Under the pieces are notes generated by a model that was not told where the DNA came from, did no database searches, and worked only from the letters and a program-made list of their open reading frames with translations. From contig CM000688.1 in NCBI GenBank assembly GCA_000149225.2, positions 186,001 through 250,000 on the forward strand: 64,000 bases of DNA. The letters run 5' to 3'. The position numbers and the translations under genes were made by a program. The number at the start of each line of letters is the position of its first letter. The first letter of the stretch is position 1. The stretch comes from Lachancea kluyveri NRRL Y-12651. Lineage: Eukaryota > Ascomycota > Saccharomycetes > Saccharomycetales > Saccharomycetaceae. Below are positions 29,750-41,077 of the stretch, piece by piece.

Positions 29750-32700
29750 ATGGGTAGATTGCTAGGCTTAGAGCTGAGTAACTTCAAGTCCTATAAAGGT
29801 ACGGTTAAGGTTGGTTTCGGTGATGCAAATTTCACCAGTATCATTGGCCCAAATGGATCTGGTAAATCTAACATGATGGACGCGATATCCTTCGTTTTAG
29901 GTGTCAGAAGCAGTCATCTAAGGTCACATTTATTGATGGATTTGGTTTACAGAGGCCGGCGAACCGGGGATGAAGAAGAATCGATGGAAGAAGAGCCTTC
30001 TTCATCTAAAATTTCTTCTACGCGTAGCGCATATGTGAAAGCGTTTTATTTGAAAGAGGGCGAAGAAAGTCCAATTGAGTTCATGAGGACAATTTCTAGA
30101 AGTGGAGAAAGTGCATATAAGGTCAACGGGAAAACGGTGGGTTATAAAGACTACACTGATATTTTGGAGAAAGAAAATATTTTGATAAAAGCCAGGAATT
30201 TTTTAGTTTTCCAAGGTGACGTTGAACAGATCGCTTCACAATCTGCCGGCGAACTAACCAAGCTGTTTGAGCAAATCTCGGGCTCTGTCCAGTATAAACG
30301 GGAGTATGAAATCTTGAATGACGAATACAAGGCTGCCGCCATGGCCACGGCCGATTCTTTGTCCAGAAGAAAAAGGATACATGCGGAGCTTAAACAGTAT
30401 AAAGAGGGTGTAGTCAAAGATGAACAGTATAAGGGATATGCCCAAGACAAGAAAAAACTCCAAAAAAATTTCGCTTTGTGGGAATTATACCATCTGGAAC
30501 GTAAGAGGAATTCCCTAATTGATGAACTTCAAGTCTCCAAGTCCAAGCTATCGGACTTAAAGGGTAAGTTATCCACAGAGGAAAGCTTGTTGCAAAGATC
30601 TAAAGGCTCGTTCGCAAAAGAAGAGTTAGCTATTACCAAGTACAGAAGCAAGCTTATCGGAAAACGTAACAACGTGGAAAAACTGACATCTTCATTATTA
30701 CCTGTTAGAAGCTCTAAGCAGGCAACCACCAAAAGAATTGCGAATATAGAGAGAAGAATAGAATCTTTACAACGTGATATTGATAGGCAAACGTCATATG
30801 TGGAAAACTTTGAGCATCAGTTGAAGGTAGTCACCAAAACGAAAAACAATTTTCAAAACGAAATCGAGGAATCATCCAAGAATTTTAATAAGTACATATT
30901 GAGTCCAGAAGATTTAAGGCAGTACGAGCATTTGAAAGAGATGTATCTAAGTTCTGGGGGCTCTAATTTAGAAGAGAAAATTAATGTTGAAAATAACAAT
31001 AAACAGGAGTTTCTAGAGGAAATTGAACGTTTCCAAAAAAGAATAGATGTCTCAAAGAGCAGAACAACTGAAGAGCTAAATGTGGAGTATGAAAGGCTAA
31101 ACTCACAGGCATCCGACACCACTCAGTCATTAAACGATAAAAACACTTTGCTATCCAGGAAAATCAAAGATCTGAAAGAGCTGCAATCTAAAATCGAATC
31201 TACTAACAGTAAGGAGTATGAACTGAATTACAAATTGAGAGAAGTATTGGTGAAGCTTGATGATCTGAGTGCAAACCAAAGAGAAACTAACAAGGAAAGG
31301 AAGCTAAGAGAGAATGTTGCCACTTTAAAAAGACTGTTCCCCGGTGTCAGAGGATTAGTTCATGACCTGTGCCATCCAAAAAAGGATAAATATGCGGTTG
31401 CTGTGTCTACAGTCTTAGGTAAAAACTTCGATTCCGTTATTGTGGATAACTTTTCGGTCGCACAAGAGTGTATTTCTTATCTGAAAAGACAGCGTTCTGG
31501 TGTCGCGTCATTTATCCCATTAGACACAATTGATGCCATTACAGCTAACCTTCCTGTCTCTAACACCAAAGGTTGTATATTGGCTATCGATTCTATCAGC
31601 TATGATTCGGAGCTAGAAAAGGCCATGCAATACGTTTGCTCTGACTCCATTATCTGTGATAGCTTGGATTTGGCAAAAGATTTGAAATGGAATCGTGGCA
31701 TCAGATCCAAACTCGTCACTCTAGAGGGTGCCTTGATCCATAAAGCTGGGCTAATGACTGGTGGTGCATCTAGAGAAGGTAACAACAGATGGGATAAAGA
31801 AGAGTATCAAGGTCTACTGGCCTTGAAAAACAGATTAACCTCCGAAAGCACAGAGCTGATTTCCCATGAGCGTTTAGATTCTGCTAAAGCAAGAGAATTG
31901 GAGAACGAGATTTCCGTCCTGAACACTGAGATATCCGGTTTAAGAACACAGTTGAATCAGATACAGAGGTCTTTAAAAGAGAATAAGGTTGAAATCCAAT
32001 ATCACGAGGATATGGTCAAAAAGGAATATATTCCAAAGATAGACTCTTTGCGGAACAAGGCAGCACAGTGCGAAGCTAGAGTTTCTCAATTCGAGCATGA
32101 AAAGGAGACTCTACAGGAGCGCATTTACAAAGGGATTACTGAGAAGCTAGGATTTTCTATTAAAGAATATGAACAACATTCCGGTGAAATCATGAGAAAA
32201 CAAGCCAAAGAATTACAGCAACTACAGAAACAAATAATGAATATTAAAAATAAACTTGAGTTTGAAAATGAAAGGCTGGAATCGACAAGGGCTCGTCACG
32301 AAAAAAGTACAAAGGACTTGGAAAAGGTCAAAGAAGAGTTGAAATCATTAGAAAGTGAAGAGGTCAAGATTTTGGATGACATAAACAAGCTCGAAGATTG
32401 TATCGCTAAAGACAATGAAGAACTAGTACAAAAGCAAATTGAATTAGATAAAAAATCGCTAACTACAAATTCCTTGGAAGAAACCATTGTTGAGATCTCT
32501 AACTCCATGCAAATGACCAAAAGAGAATACGAAGAGCTGAAAGAGGATATCGAGAAACTAACTCTAGAGAGGGTCAATACGTTAAAGAATTGTAAGATTA
32601 CCAATATAGACCTGCCAGTACGCTCTTCCTCATTAGAAGACTTGCCTATGGATAAAATGGACAGTGCCACTATTGAGATTGCTAACAGTATTGATATTGA

Positions 32701-33436
32701 CTACACCAAACTGACTGCCAAATACAAAGAGAGTAATGGCGATTTGGTTAGGCAAGATTTTCAAGAATCTCTCAAGAAAATCGAGCACGCTTTGTTAGAA
32801 TTGCAACCTAATTCTAAAGCTGTAGAAAGATATGAGGAAACCCAAATGAGATATGACGTTATTAATGGTGAGACTGAAAGTCTGAAGGCCAAGGAGAAGA
32901 AAATCAGAGAACAATATCTCAAGGTCAAACAAAGCAGAAGAGAAATGTTCGAAAAAGCCTATAACCATGTAAGCGATCATATTGATCAAATATACAGGGA
33001 GCTGACTAAGGATCCACATTCTACTGCGGCTCTTGCAGGTGGTAGTGCCTCTCTGACATTAGAAGATGAGGACGAACCATACCTAGCTGGCATCAAATAC
33101 CATGCGACTCCCCCCATGAAAAGGTTCAAAGATATGGAGCACTTATCCGGTGGTGAGAAAACGGTCGCTGCCCTGGCACTGCTCTTTGCAATCAACTCTT
33201 ATCAGCCAAGCCCATTCTTTGTTCTTGACGAAGTTGATGCTGCATTGGATAATACAAATGTCGAAAAGATTGCTACCTATATTAAAAGGCATGCTAGTCC
33301 AAATTTCCAGTTTATCGTGATCTCATTAAAGAATTCTATGTTTGAAAAATCTCAAGCACTAGTGGGTGTTTTCAGACAGCAACAGGAAAACACATCAAAG
33401 GTCATAACACTAGACTTGGACAAATATGCAGATTAA
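29750..33436 (+). CDS. SMC1: Cohesin SMC subunit 1
   Basis: ATPase arm of the cohesin ring that holds sister chromatids together and shapes loops, partnered with Smc3 and Mcd1. 1228 residues (1225 in S. cerevisiae). Walker A GPNGSGKSN (33-41); long coiled coil; a central hinge (about 520-680, RLFPGVRGLVHDLC... to LMTGGASREGNN, with the conserved Gly-rich GALIHKAGLMTGG); second coiled coil; then the ABC signature LSGGEKTVAALALLFA and Walker B FFVLDEVDAALDN near the C terminus. Two MCB boxes are in the promoter. Order CDC4-SMC1-BLM10 is as in S. cerevisiae chromosome VI. Confidence 0.98.
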   Translation: MGRLLGLELSNFKSYKGTVKVGFGDANFTSIIGPNGSGKSNMMDAISFVLGVRSSHLRSHLLMDLVYRGRRTGDEEESMEEEPSSSKISSTRSAYVKAFYLKEGEESPIEFMRTISRSGESAYKVNGKTVGYKDYTDILEKENILIKARNFLVFQGDVEQIASQSAGELTKLFEQISGSVQYKREYEILNDEYKAAAMATADSLSRRKRIHAELKQYKEGVVKDEQYKGYAQDKKKLQKNFALWELYHLERKRNSLIDELQVSKSKLSDLKGKLSTEESLLQRSKGSFAKEELAITKYRSKLIGKRNNVEKLTSSLLPVRSSKQATTKRIANIERRIESLQRDIDRQTSYVENFEHQLKVVTKTKNNFQNEIEESSKNFNKYILSPEDLRQYEHLKEMYLSSGGSNLEEKINVENNNKQEFLEEIERFQKRIDVSKSRTTEELNVEYERLNSQASDTTQSLNDKNTLLSRKIKDLKELQSKIESTNSKEYELNYKLREVLVKLDDLSANQRETNKERKLRENVATLKRLFPGVRGLVHDLCHPKKDKYAVAVSTVLGKNFDSVIVDNFSVAQECISYLKRQRSGVASFIPLDTIDAITANLPVSNTKGCILAIDSISYDSELEKAMQYVCSDSIICDSLDLAKDLKWNRGIRSKLVTLEGALIHKAGLMTGGASREGNNRWDKEEYQGLLALKNRLTSESTELISHERLDSAKARELENEISVLNTEISGLRTQLNQIQRSLKENKVEIQYHEDMVKKEYIPKIDSLRNKAAQCEARVSQFEHEKETLQERIYKGITEKLGFSIKEYEQHSGEIMRKQAKELQQLQKQIMNIKNKLEFENERLESTRARHEKSTKDLEKVKEELKSLESEEVKILDDINKLEDCIAKDNEELVQKQIELDKKSLTTNSLEETIVEISNSMQMTKREYEELKEDIEKLTLERVNTLKNCKITNIDLPVRSSSLEDLPMDKMDSATIEIANSIDIDYTKLTAKYKESNGDLVRQDFQESLKKIEHALLELQPNSKAVERYEETQMRYDVINGETESLKAKEKKIREQYLKVKQSRREMFEKAYNHVSDHIDQIYRELTKDPHSTAALAGGSASLTLEDEDEPYLAGIKYHATPPMKRFKDMEHLSGGEKTVAALALLFAINSYQPSPFFVLDEVDAALDNTNVEKIATYIKRHASPNFQFIVISLKNSMFEKSQALVGVFRQQQENTSKVITLDLDKYAD

Positions 33437-33786
33437 ATCAATATATGTAACTACTAGCTAATCATGGAATGTACCACTATTATTACTACCTACTGTGATC
33501 TCTGCTTGGAGACAGTAATTTAGTCGTAAACTATCACTTGAAGAAAAAAAAGGGCGAAGATTTTTGCCACTGAGGGGAGAGCAAGGAAGGAGCAACTCAA
33601 GAAATTTCCCGTTAAACTGCCTACTGAAGAGTATTTTTAATTAATTGAAGGGATAACTAAAGGCTCAATTTTATTTTGTCACATTGCTGAAATTTATTGC
33701 ATTCTGGTTATATATTTACGAATTCAGGTTGTAATAACGCCTACCCGAGAGACTGACAAATTTTTTTCTTTTTGTAACAAGTAAAG
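33437..33786. other. Intergenic between SMC1 and BLM10
   Basis: About 350 bp, SMC1 3' end and BLM10 promoter. No gene or clear site seen. Confidence 0.45.
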
Positions 33787-36700
33787 ATGACAGACAACAT
33801 AAGAGCACCAATTCCAATCAAGAATAGAAAGGTTTCAGAACTAAAGTACTCACATATGAAGACTTTGAGATCCAGTTCTAGTTCAGATAACCTGTCATCG
33901 AAAAGGGCCAAGCTGCTGAATGCCACGTCTCCCGATGCCATTGCTCAACAGAGAGCTAGGTCCGCCACCCCAACGATGGGCAAAAGGCTATTCAATGGAA
34001 TGGACTCTGATATTTTATTGCAGACCAGGTTAGAACATTATGACTTAGATTATGTTGATGACAGGGCAGAACATACAAGAAATATTTACGATGCAAACTC
34101 TAAATGGTTTTGCAGGGACGTCAAACCTAAATTTCATGAAGAGGACTGCTTGCCTTATAAAACAGAAACACATAAGGAACAAGCTAAATACTTGTGTCAT
34201 GTGATGGTAAATTTATACATTGCGATTAGCTCCCTCGACATCCAAGGTTTAATTTCTATTTCCAGTAAAGACTTGACAGACTTGAAAAAGGAGATTGATG
34301 ATTTAGCGTTGAACACGGATTTATTTAGATTGACAAATGAGGAAGAAGGTAATGTAAATGATATTGGTGATTTTGATGAAGACGAAGATCAAGATGCTGA
34401 GGAGGAAAACGAATTTATTGATATAAGCGGACCAGACTTCAATACGACAGGGAAAATAACTGCCAAGTCTGCTACAATTATTAACGTCAACCACTGGACT
34501 AACGAATTGAAAAGCTGTCTGCACTTTGATTTTCCGATAACTCTGAGAAAGTCTTTGGCTTCTGTTTATTATTATTTGTCCCTGGTTCAAGGTCAAAAAA
34601 TTTATAGGCAGATGCATGTTGATATGTTCGAAAGTTTGGTTAATAGCGATGACGAAGGTACCAATTTCACAGATTTATTACTAAAGGCAGGACTTAGATT
34701 GGATCACAAACCAATGCTGTTATTTTTAAACGAGTTTCTACCACGCCCAGAATCAGACTATACCCGTTACGACATTTCCTCTAAGCAGGATATACAACTT
34801 TTTCAATTATTGTTGAAATTAGCTCATCATGCGAAAGTTTTTTATGATGAAGATGATGGAAGTATCTTAAGTGATACAATGGACTATTTGGTGTCTAGTT
34901 TTTCACCTAACACACTAGTTTGTGTGTTGCCGATGATTACTTCATTCGTTCCGTATCACTACCAGCCAGATTGTAGAATCACTGATTATTTTCCATTCAT
35001 CTTTGGTATCTGGACTTCAACATCTGCCTCAGTCGTTTTTGATACTCACTTATATGACTTTGTTGGTTGTATTGCTGAAGACGCACACGCGAAACTAATC
35101 AAGGAGAAAGAACCGAGGTTGTTGAAATATGGACATGTTAAATTTGAAAAGTTCGGCCTATTTACTGAGGATCAAATTAATTTCATATTTAATAGAGTAC
35201 AAAATCACTTACGGGAGGATTGCCAAATCCATTCGTATTCAAGAACTGTGAAACCTTTGGTTTATTCTATCAACGGTAGCAGCTCTGATGGTTTCTTCAA
35301 CAAGATGGGTAGCTTGATTAAATCTATCGAAACTTTCGTCCATCCCTCTAACAATGGCTCGTGGACTAAAGTCATTGCCAAATTTATACATGGTTTTATC
35401 AAAATGTATCATAAAAGATACAAGTTAGAGAAGAAGATCGAGCATGGTTATCGGGATGAAATAAAGTTGACCGCTCAGTGCCACGTTAAAATGGTGGAAA
35501 CATTCTTGGATTTGTTGGTTTTGGGTTCGCAGAATAAAAATCCAGATATGGCCAATTACTATATTTCTAGTTTCGCTTATTTGCTGGATATTAGTCCAGA
35601 AAATGATTACTTGATTTTTGACAGGGTTTTGATCGATTTGTATGACTCATTAGCAGATCAATATGTTAATTCCACTCACCGTGTAATTTCCTCTTTGAAA
35701 CAATTTACAAGGACGGTTAGATATATGGTGCTCCATCCATTATATCGGGTTCATATCACTAATATTTTCTCCATGTTGGTTTCCAAAATTGACTTCAATG
35801 ATATCAACTTGACAAGTAACATTGTCAATGCCATAGTGTCGATTGCATCGTTCATTCCATTAGAGAACTTTGTCCTGAAAGATGAATATTTAACTTTTGA
35901 GTCAAATACGATTCCAGTTATTCAGGAGCATGTATTTACCCTCAAGGATGGTAACTCTTCACAGACAATCAAATTTGACAAAGATATTCTGGATTGTGCT
36001 TTCAAAGCTTCTACCACTGCTTTCCAAACTATAATGAAGATCTTTATCGATAAGATATATCAACTCGTTGATGTCGATTTGGATGAAGGTTTTGTAACCA
36101 AGATTAACCAAACAAGTATGATAATGATAGAATCTATGTCTGACGAAATTTTTGAATATTTTGAGAACTCTTTGGAGAGAAAACTTTGGGAAAGTGATTC
36201 CTTTAAAGACAAAAACCCGAACTACGAACTTATTACGATTCCATTGGGCGCGGCAGTTAGAAGAGATAATTCTTTGGCCAAGAAATTGTTTAAAAGCTTG
36301 TCATACCATATCAAAGAGCAAATCAAAAGAGGTGCTGGTTCGATAAGAAGCTCTTCCGAAATTCAACATAGAGATGTCAAGTTAGTCACTTACCTCACTG
36401 CTTTGAATGATGTCTTGAGACAAGCTCATGAATCTTTATTAGAGTTTAGTGGTGAACTAACTGAATTGTTGAAATATGTTTACGAGAATATTACTAATCC
36501 ACCGCTTGACGTTGTTACCTCTATGGTAATCCATAGTATTTTGACTAGTTTAACTAGTGTCGAGATTACCGAATGTAGGCTCTTTTCTGCAGATTCTAAA
36601 ATTCCAAAATTTGAAAGATGGGGTGGGCTACAGTTTGACGATAGGAAATTTTCTCCAGAAAACCTAAACTTCAAGTGGCATGTTCCTTCAACTGCCGAAA

Positions 36701-39700
36701 TCGATTTTGCTGTCACTCTTTTGGAAACGTTTACCGACTATTGTGTTTCAAGCATTGAAGCAATGATGAAGGAACCACAATCAGACTCTGCCTACAGTGA
36801 TAGGTTGAAGAAGTACATCTTAGTTATAACACATGCATTGTCTGGTTCAAGTCTTCTTTTCGATCCGGATTTTAACAAAAACAAGACTGAGGTAGAACAG
36901 CTTGATCCATATAAACGAAAATTGCTTTTGTTAAAGAGCATTAGAAATAACAATTGTGACAACCAAGAGCTAGATATTGACATTGAACAAATCCGTGCCG
37001 ACTCAATGGAGGATAGCATAGAAGGATTTAATTATCCAGATCTGTCTGACGAAGGCATTGATGAAATCCAAATCAAGAATGACGAAAATGACGATTTAGT
37101 GATAGATGAGGCTATAGACACATCGGAGGTGCCATCTGGTGTTACTACCCCTGTACCTGGGCATGGCTCTGGCGTTGCTAATTCTGCCATCAACTGCTCT
37201 CTAGTGTTTAGGGACCTTGATATCTATACTTGCAATTACTGCTTCGGCATGAGTGCAGAAGAGAAAATTGTGGACTCGAGATATTTAAAGGTACACTTAA
37301 TCAGATCCAAGATTGGCCATTTTTTTCACAAATTCTTCAAATTTTTGACCGCTAAATACGAGGATAACACTAATATTTTCCAGATTTTACTTCATGGCTT
37401 AAAGGTTTGGTTTACTGACGTTGGTCAAGAAACTATCTTCAATGAGGATCCGACCACTTTCTTGGACTTGGACTTCATTGAAAATATTCAAAGCTTAGCA
37501 CATTGCGACGAGCCGTTTACCAGAACATGTTTAGCCGTTAGAGTACATTCTTTCCATGAGGCAAGGGTTCTCTTACGTTCAACTAATAGAGTTCCATCAA
37601 AGCTGGAGATTTTGCTTTTGAAAGACATCATTTCATTGTCCATGTCTGAGTATCCTGACATTTTCAAACCAGCCCAGGGGTGTATGGTGCATGCTATGAA
37701 ACAATTAGTTGGATCATATTCCATTATTATCAAGAAAACTATTGAGAGTTTAAAGGAGGCTATTTCTAACAATCAGTCCATGAAAGTGGAAGTCATTCTA
37801 CAACTGCTGTACATCAAAAAAATTCACAGGAAATTAATGTCAGATTATAAAAATTTGGAAGAGTTGGTGTTCTTGTTGATGGATGCGTGTAAAATTAAGG
37901 AACTAGACATTGCTATTTACGCTGATAGAATTTTGACAGATATATCTCTGTCATTGAAGATACCATCGAGCGTATGTATATTCGATGTGGAAAAGGTTGA
38001 AGTCTTGAGGCCAGCAGACAATTCCATACAGTTGCAAATTGAAGCGGTTAAAAAGGCTAAGCAAAAGAAAAGAGAGTACTTTCTCTCTTTGTTGACAAAT
38101 CTGCAAAACAAACTAGTTGGCTTTTTATCGACTGAACAAGATTTGGGGTGGAAAATTCCGATGTTTATAATCAGAATCACTTCCAAGCTTCAAACTAGCC
38201 TTGAAACTAAGCCAGAAATTGCGGTTTTAAAACAGATTTTCGAATTTTCAAAAACCAAACATCCTTACGCTATTCATTTAGCTTTGAAATCGTTTCTAAA
38301 CATTTGCAACAAGATCCTTTGTTTGGGTGATTTTGAGTATGTTATTGAAAAGGCGTTTGATAGCAGTTTCAGGAGGAGATATGTCGAAACTATTGATACA
38401 AGCAAAAATAATAGCAGCACGCTGTTCAGGAATGAAATGGAAAACTTTGAATCATCAAATTATTTTCTTGACTCCAAAGCATTTGTTGGTTGGCTGGCAT
38501 GGGGCAGACCAATGGAGGTGGTGAAGCCAGTCAGCCAAGTGCCATTTCATTTACGAAATGATGACTTTATTGTGTTGAAAAAATTTGGTAATCTTATCAC
38601 TAAGGAGTGGGTCGAAGGCCTAATTACAATATTGATTCAAGACAACGAAACAAAAAGCGCATTTAGCAGTGCCAACGTTGACTTTTTTGCCCTTTTGGTT
38701 CATTTAATTTCCAATGGTTGTTCAGTGCTAGAATACACAGACCTTTTAACACTATGTGAATCCACATATGACAAGAGTGATAAGCCATCCATGATTGTTT
38801 CCGTCGAAATTCTTGCCGGTTTGTTGACTGCATCAAAATATACAGACGAAGAGAATTTAGGAAAGCGCGATGAATTCTTGAGAAGATTCTTAGACAGTTG
38901 TTTGGATCACGAACTGAACCAGGACTCTGTTGATATCTGGGGTATTTTATGTTGGTGGTTACCAAACATTACAGACATCAGGAGGTGCCCAGTATTCTTC
39001 CGTAAGTTGGTTCAAATTAAAGGTTTGTTGGATACCGATTCGGATGCGTCTGCAGAACAAGCTTCGAAAATTTCTTTACTGAGAAATATGTTGATGGGCT
39101 TAGATTTCAGAACCCCTAATAGTGAGGAGATATTCGGTCACTTAATATTTGACCACCCTTATGACCAAGTTCGTCAATCCATCGCTAGATTGCTTGGTAC
39201 CTTAATTCAGTCCAGGATAAGTCCCTCTTTCGAAAGTGTTCCTGCAATGTTAGAATATAACTCTAACGAAACGGGATTGGGTAACATTACAAAGCGCATG
39301 CCTGAGTTCTTTGATAAAGCCATAAGGGATCTATTTCGCCGGATAGAAAGTAGTAGGTCGGAGATTGTCGGACTTTCTCCACAGGCCATTTTGAAAACCA
39401 GCTATTATTACATGTCGTCCACGATTTTGTATTGGATTACTAACATCATAAGAGGACCAAACAAGATCATTCTAGTCCCATATATTAAAGAGTGTATCGC
39501 CCCATTCTTAATGGACTTGGAGAAGTTGAAAGACGTTTGCAAGTTGGCCAATATTGACCCAAGTGGATGCTACATCGCGCTAGCGTCTTTACCTTTACGA
39601 AAGGACCAAAGTTCCGCAATGGTGAGCTTCCTCACGACAACAAATCTCGAAGGCTCTCATGAACTTCGTGTCCAGCTAGGTTTTGTGGAACGTATGTTTT

Positions 39701-40200
39701 CTAACCAGTTGTTACAATTGACTGAAGATGAGAAGAACGCTATTTTAAATTTTGTTGTCAACAACATTTACAATGAGAATTATGTGGAAGTTAGAATCCG
39801 TGCAGCTGATGTACTTTCAGGTATTGTACACAATCTGGGTGAAGGTGAAAAATTGTTTGAATTGATTAGGATGTTCGAAAAGGGATTAGGAAATTATTCT
39901 ACCAACAAAAGGAAAAAGCTTTCTAACACCGATACTCGTGTTCACGGATCTATCATCGGCCTAGGAGCCATTATTTCTGCCTTTCCGTATGTGTTTCCAT
40001 TACCACGCTGGGTTCCGGAACAATTGAGCAATTTGTCTTCTTGGGCAAGAACCAACGGTGTCGCAGGGACTGCTGCAAAGGACACTATTAGTGAATTTAA
40101 AAAAGTCAGAGCAGACACATGGCATTTGGATCGATCCACCTTTACCACAGAGGAACTGGAAGATTTGGAAGGTGTCTTGTGGAGAAGTTACTACGCGTGA
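33787..40200 (+). CDS. BLM10: Proteasome activator Blm10 (PA200 family)
   Basis: Large HEAT-repeat dome that caps the 20S proteasome core, aiding assembly and opening the gate for peptides. 2137 residues (2143 in S. cerevisiae). The first 80 residues are basic and Ser-rich, followed by an acidic patch (GDFDEDEDQDAEEENEF, about 196-212) and a second acidic loop near residues 1080-1120. The rest is repeats of paired helices. It ends in LWRSYYA: the penultimate Tyr with a small last residue is the conserved motif that inserts into the alpha-ring pocket. There is no intron. The gene occupies a tenth of the window. Confidence 0.98.
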   Translation: MTDNIRAPIPIKNRKVSELKYSHMKTLRSSSSSDNLSSKRAKLLNATSPDAIAQQRARSATPTMGKRLFNGMDSDILLQTRLEHYDLDYVDDRAEHTRNIYDANSKWFCRDVKPKFHEEDCLPYKTETHKEQAKYLCHVMVNLYIAISSLDIQGLISISSKDLTDLKKEIDDLALNTDLFRLTNEEEGNVNDIGDFDEDEDQDAEEENEFIDISGPDFNTTGKITAKSATIINVNHWTNELKSCLHFDFPITLRKSLASVYYYLSLVQGQKIYRQMHVDMFESLVNSDDEGTNFTDLLLKAGLRLDHKPMLLFLNEFLPRPESDYTRYDISSKQDIQLFQLLLKLAHHAKVFYDEDDGSILSDTMDYLVSSFSPNTLVCVLPMITSFVPYHYQPDCRITDYFPFIFGIWTSTSASVVFDTHLYDFVGCIAEDAHAKLIKEKEPRLLKYGHVKFEKFGLFTEDQINFIFNRVQNHLREDCQIHSYSRTVKPLVYSINGSSSDGFFNKMGSLIKSIETFVHPSNNGSWTKVIAKFIHGFIKMYHKRYKLEKKIEHGYRDEIKLTAQCHVKMVETFLDLLVLGSQNKNPDMANYYISSFAYLLDISPENDYLIFDRVLIDLYDSLADQYVNSTHRVISSLKQFTRTVRYMVLHPLYRVHITNIFSMLVSKIDFNDINLTSNIVNAIVSIASFIPLENFVLKDEYLTFESNTIPVIQEHVFTLKDGNSSQTIKFDKDILDCAFKASTTAFQTIMKIFIDKIYQLVDVDLDEGFVTKINQTSMIMIESMSDEIFEYFENSLERKLWESDSFKDKNPNYELITIPLGAAVRRDNSLAKKLFKSLSYHIKEQIKRGAGSIRSSSEIQHRDVKLVTYLTALNDVLRQAHESLLEFSGELTELLKYVYENITNPPLDVVTSMVIHSILTSLTSVEITECRLFSADSKIPKFERWGGLQFDDRKFSPENLNFKWHVPSTAEIDFAVTLLETFTDYCVSSIEAMMKEPQSDSAYSDRLKKYILVITHALSGSSLLFDPDFNKNKTEVEQLDPYKRKLLLLKSIRNNNCDNQELDIDIEQIRADSMEDSIEGFNYPDLSDEGIDEIQIKNDENDDLVIDEAIDTSEVPSGVTTPVPGHGSGVANSAINCSLVFRDLDIYTCNYCFGMSAEEKIVDSRYLKVHLIRSKIGHFFHKFFKFLTAKYEDNTNIFQILLHGLKVWFTDVGQETIFNEDPTTFLDLDFIENIQSLAHCDEPFTRTCLAVRVHSFHEARVLLRSTNRVPSKLEILLLKDIISLSMSEYPDIFKPAQGCMVHAMKQLVGSYSIIIKKTIESLKEAISNNQSMKVEVILQLLYIKKIHRKLMSDYKNLEELVFLLMDACKIKELDIAIYADRILTDISLSLKIPSSVCIFDVEKVEVLRPADNSIQLQIEAVKKAKQKKREYFLSLLTNLQNKLVGFLSTEQDLGWKIPMFIIRITSKLQTSLETKPEIAVLKQIFEFSKTKHPYAIHLALKSFLNICNKILCLGDFEYVIEKAFDSSFRRRYVETIDTSKNNSSTLFRNEMENFESSNYFLDSKAFVGWLAWGRPMEVVKPVSQVPFHLRNDDFIVLKKFGNLITKEWVEGLITILIQDNETKSAFSSANVDFFALLVHLISNGCSVLEYTDLLTLCESTYDKSDKPSMIVSVEILAGLLTASKYTDEENLGKRDEFLRRFLDSCLDHELNQDSVDIWGILCWWLPNITDIRRCPVFFRKLVQIKGLLDTDSDASAEQASKISLLRNMLMGLDFRTPNSEEIFGHLIFDHPYDQVRQSIARLLGTLIQSRISPSFESVPAMLEYNSNETGLGNITKRMPEFFDKAIRDLFRRIESSRSEIVGLSPQAILKTSYYYMSSTILYWITNIIRGPNKIILVPYIKECIAPFLMDLEKLKDVCKLANIDPSGCYIALASLPLRKDQSSAMVSFLTTTNLEGSHELRVQLGFVERMFSNQLLQLTEDEKNAILNFVVNNIYNENYVEVRIRAADVLSGIVHNLGEGEKLFELIRMFEKGLGNYSTNKRKKLSNTDTRVHGSIIGLGAIISAFPYVFPLPRWVPEQLSNLSSWARTNGVAGTAAKDTISEFKKVRADTWHLDRSTFTTEELEDLEGVLWRSYYA

Positions 40201-41077
40201 TGGGTGGTCGATGTACATTTGCCTTATACCAGCATGACTTCTCCTTCTCAAACATGTTTAAAGTGGAACGCCTGCAAAGAAACGAAAAACAAATAAAATT
40301 ATTATCATAACTCTGAACTTTTAAATGTCAGAACATGTGTATTTATTATGTATAGGCTTTTCATGACACCTTGTATAAATGGACTTGCTACGCATACTCT
40401 GTTGCTGGACTTTACTAAAGCAACACTTTTTGAGATATTCTGTTTTAGCGCTTAGACACTAATGTGTCTAACCCTTTAAAATTCGTCATAATTACCAAAT
40501 AAACGTTACTAAAATCTCTTGTCGGTTCGATGCACGTATTAAGTTCTGTGTACGTAACATAGCAATGAGAGTGTGATGATTCAACACTACATGCAGACCA
40601 GTGTAGAATACGTCTAAAAGTTCAAATGAGCGCATACGCCCATGAGTTGTAACACCTTACCAACTCTACACTCTGCAGATGTTGCTGCACACGATAGCAT
40701 CCAACGCAGATTCAATTGCTGCCAAGAGACTATATTATTTTAATCGTAGCATAAAATCACAAGACACTTAACGTCTAAGTTACATTGTTTCTAAGAATGT
40801 CCGAGTTCACAAAACTTTAAAACCAGAGAATATTCTGCAAACGACAAATATCGTTTGCTTGGTTATCATTGGCTTCTTCAGTAGATTTTCGTTTTGATTC
40901 GTATCGAACGACATTCTTTTCTCTCTCCCCCTTCCTCAACCTCTGTGACGTTTTTACGACAACGAGAGTCCTTGAACAAAATCCCCAGCAACACAAAGCT
41001 TTGACCCGCTTTATCAAAGAAGATCTCATCATCTCCACAGTAGATCTGTCTAGTAAAGAGAACATTGCAAGGTAATA
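40201..41077. other. Intergenic between BLM10 and SEC4
   Basis: About 880 bp, mostly SEC4 upstream DNA with a pyrimidine-rich stretch (40916-40940). I looked for snoRNA boxes around 40570-40640 and found only a C-box-like GTGATGA without a matching D box. Confidence 0.45.

Noticed and set aside
40560-40650. Possible C/D snoRNA upstream of SEC4
   Set aside because: GTGATGA is present but no CTGA box with a terminal stem was found.
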